64,000 nucleotides of DNA from Prevotella sp. (lineage in GTDB: Bacteria > Bacteroidota > Bacteroidia > Bacteroidales > Bacteroidaceae). This document shows, in pieces, positions 63,322-64,000 of the stretch. Each line of letters opens with the position of its first letter. Position 1 is the first letter of the stretch. Below the pieces are notes generated by a model. The model did not search any database. It saw only the letters and a program-made list of their open reading frames with translations, and was not told where the DNA came from. The translations under genes and the position numbers were made by a program. Location of the stretch: positions 1 to 64,000 of the forward strand of contig JALEKD010000010.1 in assembly GCA_022769285.1 (NCBI GenBank), in the 5' to 3' direction.

Positions 63322-63342
63322 ATACCTTATTATAATATATAG
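63322..63342. repeat. AT-rich box, copy 7
   Basis: ATACCTTATTATAATATATA, 44 nt upstream of the proS ATG, followed by a GC-rich stretch. Confidence 0.6.
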
Positions 63343-63385
63343 CGGGGTGGCGTTGTCTATGGATGGGGTGCCGGTAGTGGCGGTG

Positions 63386-63404
63386 CTGGCAGCCACAATG
63401 GCTG
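63386..63404. other. Perfect hairpin in the proS leader region
   Basis: GGCAGCCA pairs with TGGCTGCC around a 3-nt CAA loop. It could form in the proS leader; its function is unknown. Confidence 0.4.
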
Positions 63405-63600
63405 CCACTCAGTTTGTTATGCAAAATTACGAAAAAAAGTTGGCAAATATCGTATAATATCTAAAAAATCATTATTAACTTTGCATATAAATCGTTGGGG
63501 CGCTGCCCCACATGACCCTGGAGGGGTTGCCCGCGGGGTGGCCACGCTGTTAGGGGCGCTGTTTAATATAATATTAATCATAACTAAAAGCAAGAATTAC

Positions 63601-64000
63601 ATGAAGAAGATGAAGATTATGACGCTGGCCTTATGCGTCTTAACTATTTTCGGTTGCCAGACCAAGCAGGGTACTGGCGCACTTATAGGTACTGGCGGTG
63701 GCGCTGTGCTGGGTGCCATTATTGGTAAGATAGCTGGCAATACGGCTGTGGGTGCTGCCATAGGCGGTGCCGTGGGTGCCGGAGCCGGAGCCATCATAGG
63801 CCGCCACATGGACAAGGTGGCCGAGCAGGCCAAGCAGCAGGTGGAGAACGCCAAGGTAGAGGAAGTTACCGATGCCAACGGCCTGAAGGCTGTTAAGGTG
63901 ACCTTCGACAGTGGTATCCTCTTTGCAACTAACAAGGCCGACCTGAACGCTACGTCCAAGAACGAGCTGGCCAAGTTCTCGAATGTGCTGAAGCAGAATA
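63601..64000 (+). CDS. OmpA-family lipoprotein with glycine zipper, cut by window edge
   Basis: At least 133 residues are visible and the frame continues past 64000. It starts with a signal peptide and lipobox (LTIFGC, Cys19) followed by a glycine-zipper region (about 24-68, alternating Gly/Ala with GGAVGAGAGAIIG). The start of an OmpA-like peptidoglycan-binding domain follows (VTFDSGILFATNKADLN). It resembles YiaD-like outer-membrane lipoproteins that tether the membrane to peptidoglycan. Confidence 0.88.
   Translation, partial: MKKMKIMTLALCVLTIFGCQTKQGTGALIGTGGGAVLGAIIGKIAGNTAVGAAIGGAVGAGAGAIIGRHMDKVAEQAKQQVENAKVEEVTDANGLKAVKVTFDSGILFATNKADLNATSKNELAKFSNVLKQN

Larger units (their letters stand above)
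63279..63600. other. Intergenic region between divergent proS and OmpA-family genes
   Basis: Holds AT-rich box copy 7, the GGCAGCCA hairpin, a TAATTTTG box on the minus strand (63429-63422), and a TAACTTTG box on the plus strand (63476-63483). No gene is seen. Confidence 0.6.

Overview
The window looks like a chromosomal segment from a Bacteroidales bacterium, most likely Prevotellaceae. Three observations support this. Promoters follow the Bacteroidota pattern, with a TTTG box about 19-20 nt upstream of TAnnTTTG, and this recurs in front of many genes. The gene families are typical of the group: DUF4836 lipoprotein, DUF2582-type winged-helix protein, Oar-like TonB-dependent receptor, long-form PurF beside carAB, and an archaeal/eukaryotic-type ProS. 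The intergenic repeats also resemble ones I remember from Prevotella. The genus assignment is inference.

Layout. 1-304: three tRNA genes on the minus strand (Gly-GCC, Leu-CAG, Leu-GAG; the last runs off the left edge). 619-12494: mostly housekeeping metabolism (nspC, a ThiE/TenI-like protein, prs, a TlpA-like lipoprotein, a FAD oxidoreductase, comEC, truA, a DMT transporter, dapA, ansA, uxaC). 13080-20582: a Wza-like export lipoprotein, purF-carA-carB, and a 55-residue lipoprotein. 21237-26162: mtaB, a glycosyltransferase fused to a signal-peptidase-like domain, a PqqD-like protein, a metallo-beta-lactamase-fold protein and a second glycosyltransferase. 26173-35904 (minus): uvrA, a vitamin B6 cluster (kinase-like/AraC fusion, pdxS, pdxT), an S9 peptidase and mltG. 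36106-42961: gph, a MacAB-TolC type efflux operon, riboflavin synthase with a long leader, and a gamma-carbonic-anhydrase-like protein. 43568-49281: one long plus-strand run (nucleoside permease-like MFS, DUF151 nuclease, rsmE, DUF4836 lipoprotein, atypical ABC ATPase, permease). 49407-64000: TonB-dependent receptor, aspS, two small winged-helix-type proteins, manC, DedA, TPR protein, glnS, nitroreductase, proS, and the start of an OmpA-family lipoprotein.

How the genes relate. purF, carA and carB supply phosphoribosylamine and carbamoyl phosphate for nucleotide synthesis, and prs supplies PRPP. pdxS/pdxT form the PLP synthase, and the upstream fusion gene overlaps pdxS by 4 nt, so it probably regulates the operon. 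tolC, macA and the two macB-like genes encode all parts of a tripartite pump.

No CRISPR array, prophage, complete insertion sequence or defence island was seen. The most unusual content is outside the genes: six intergenic arrays built from exactly 21-bp units (one a perfect 57-bp palindrome), three of them inside or beside A/T-tract elements; a recurring AT-rich box resembling ATACCTTATTATATATA at seven intergenic sites; tandem promoter-bearing repeats near 43.3 kb; and a 220-nt riboflavin synthase leader closed by an 11-bp inverted repeat. The most unusual coding locus is the glycosyltransferase/S26-like fusion followed by the PqqD-like protein.
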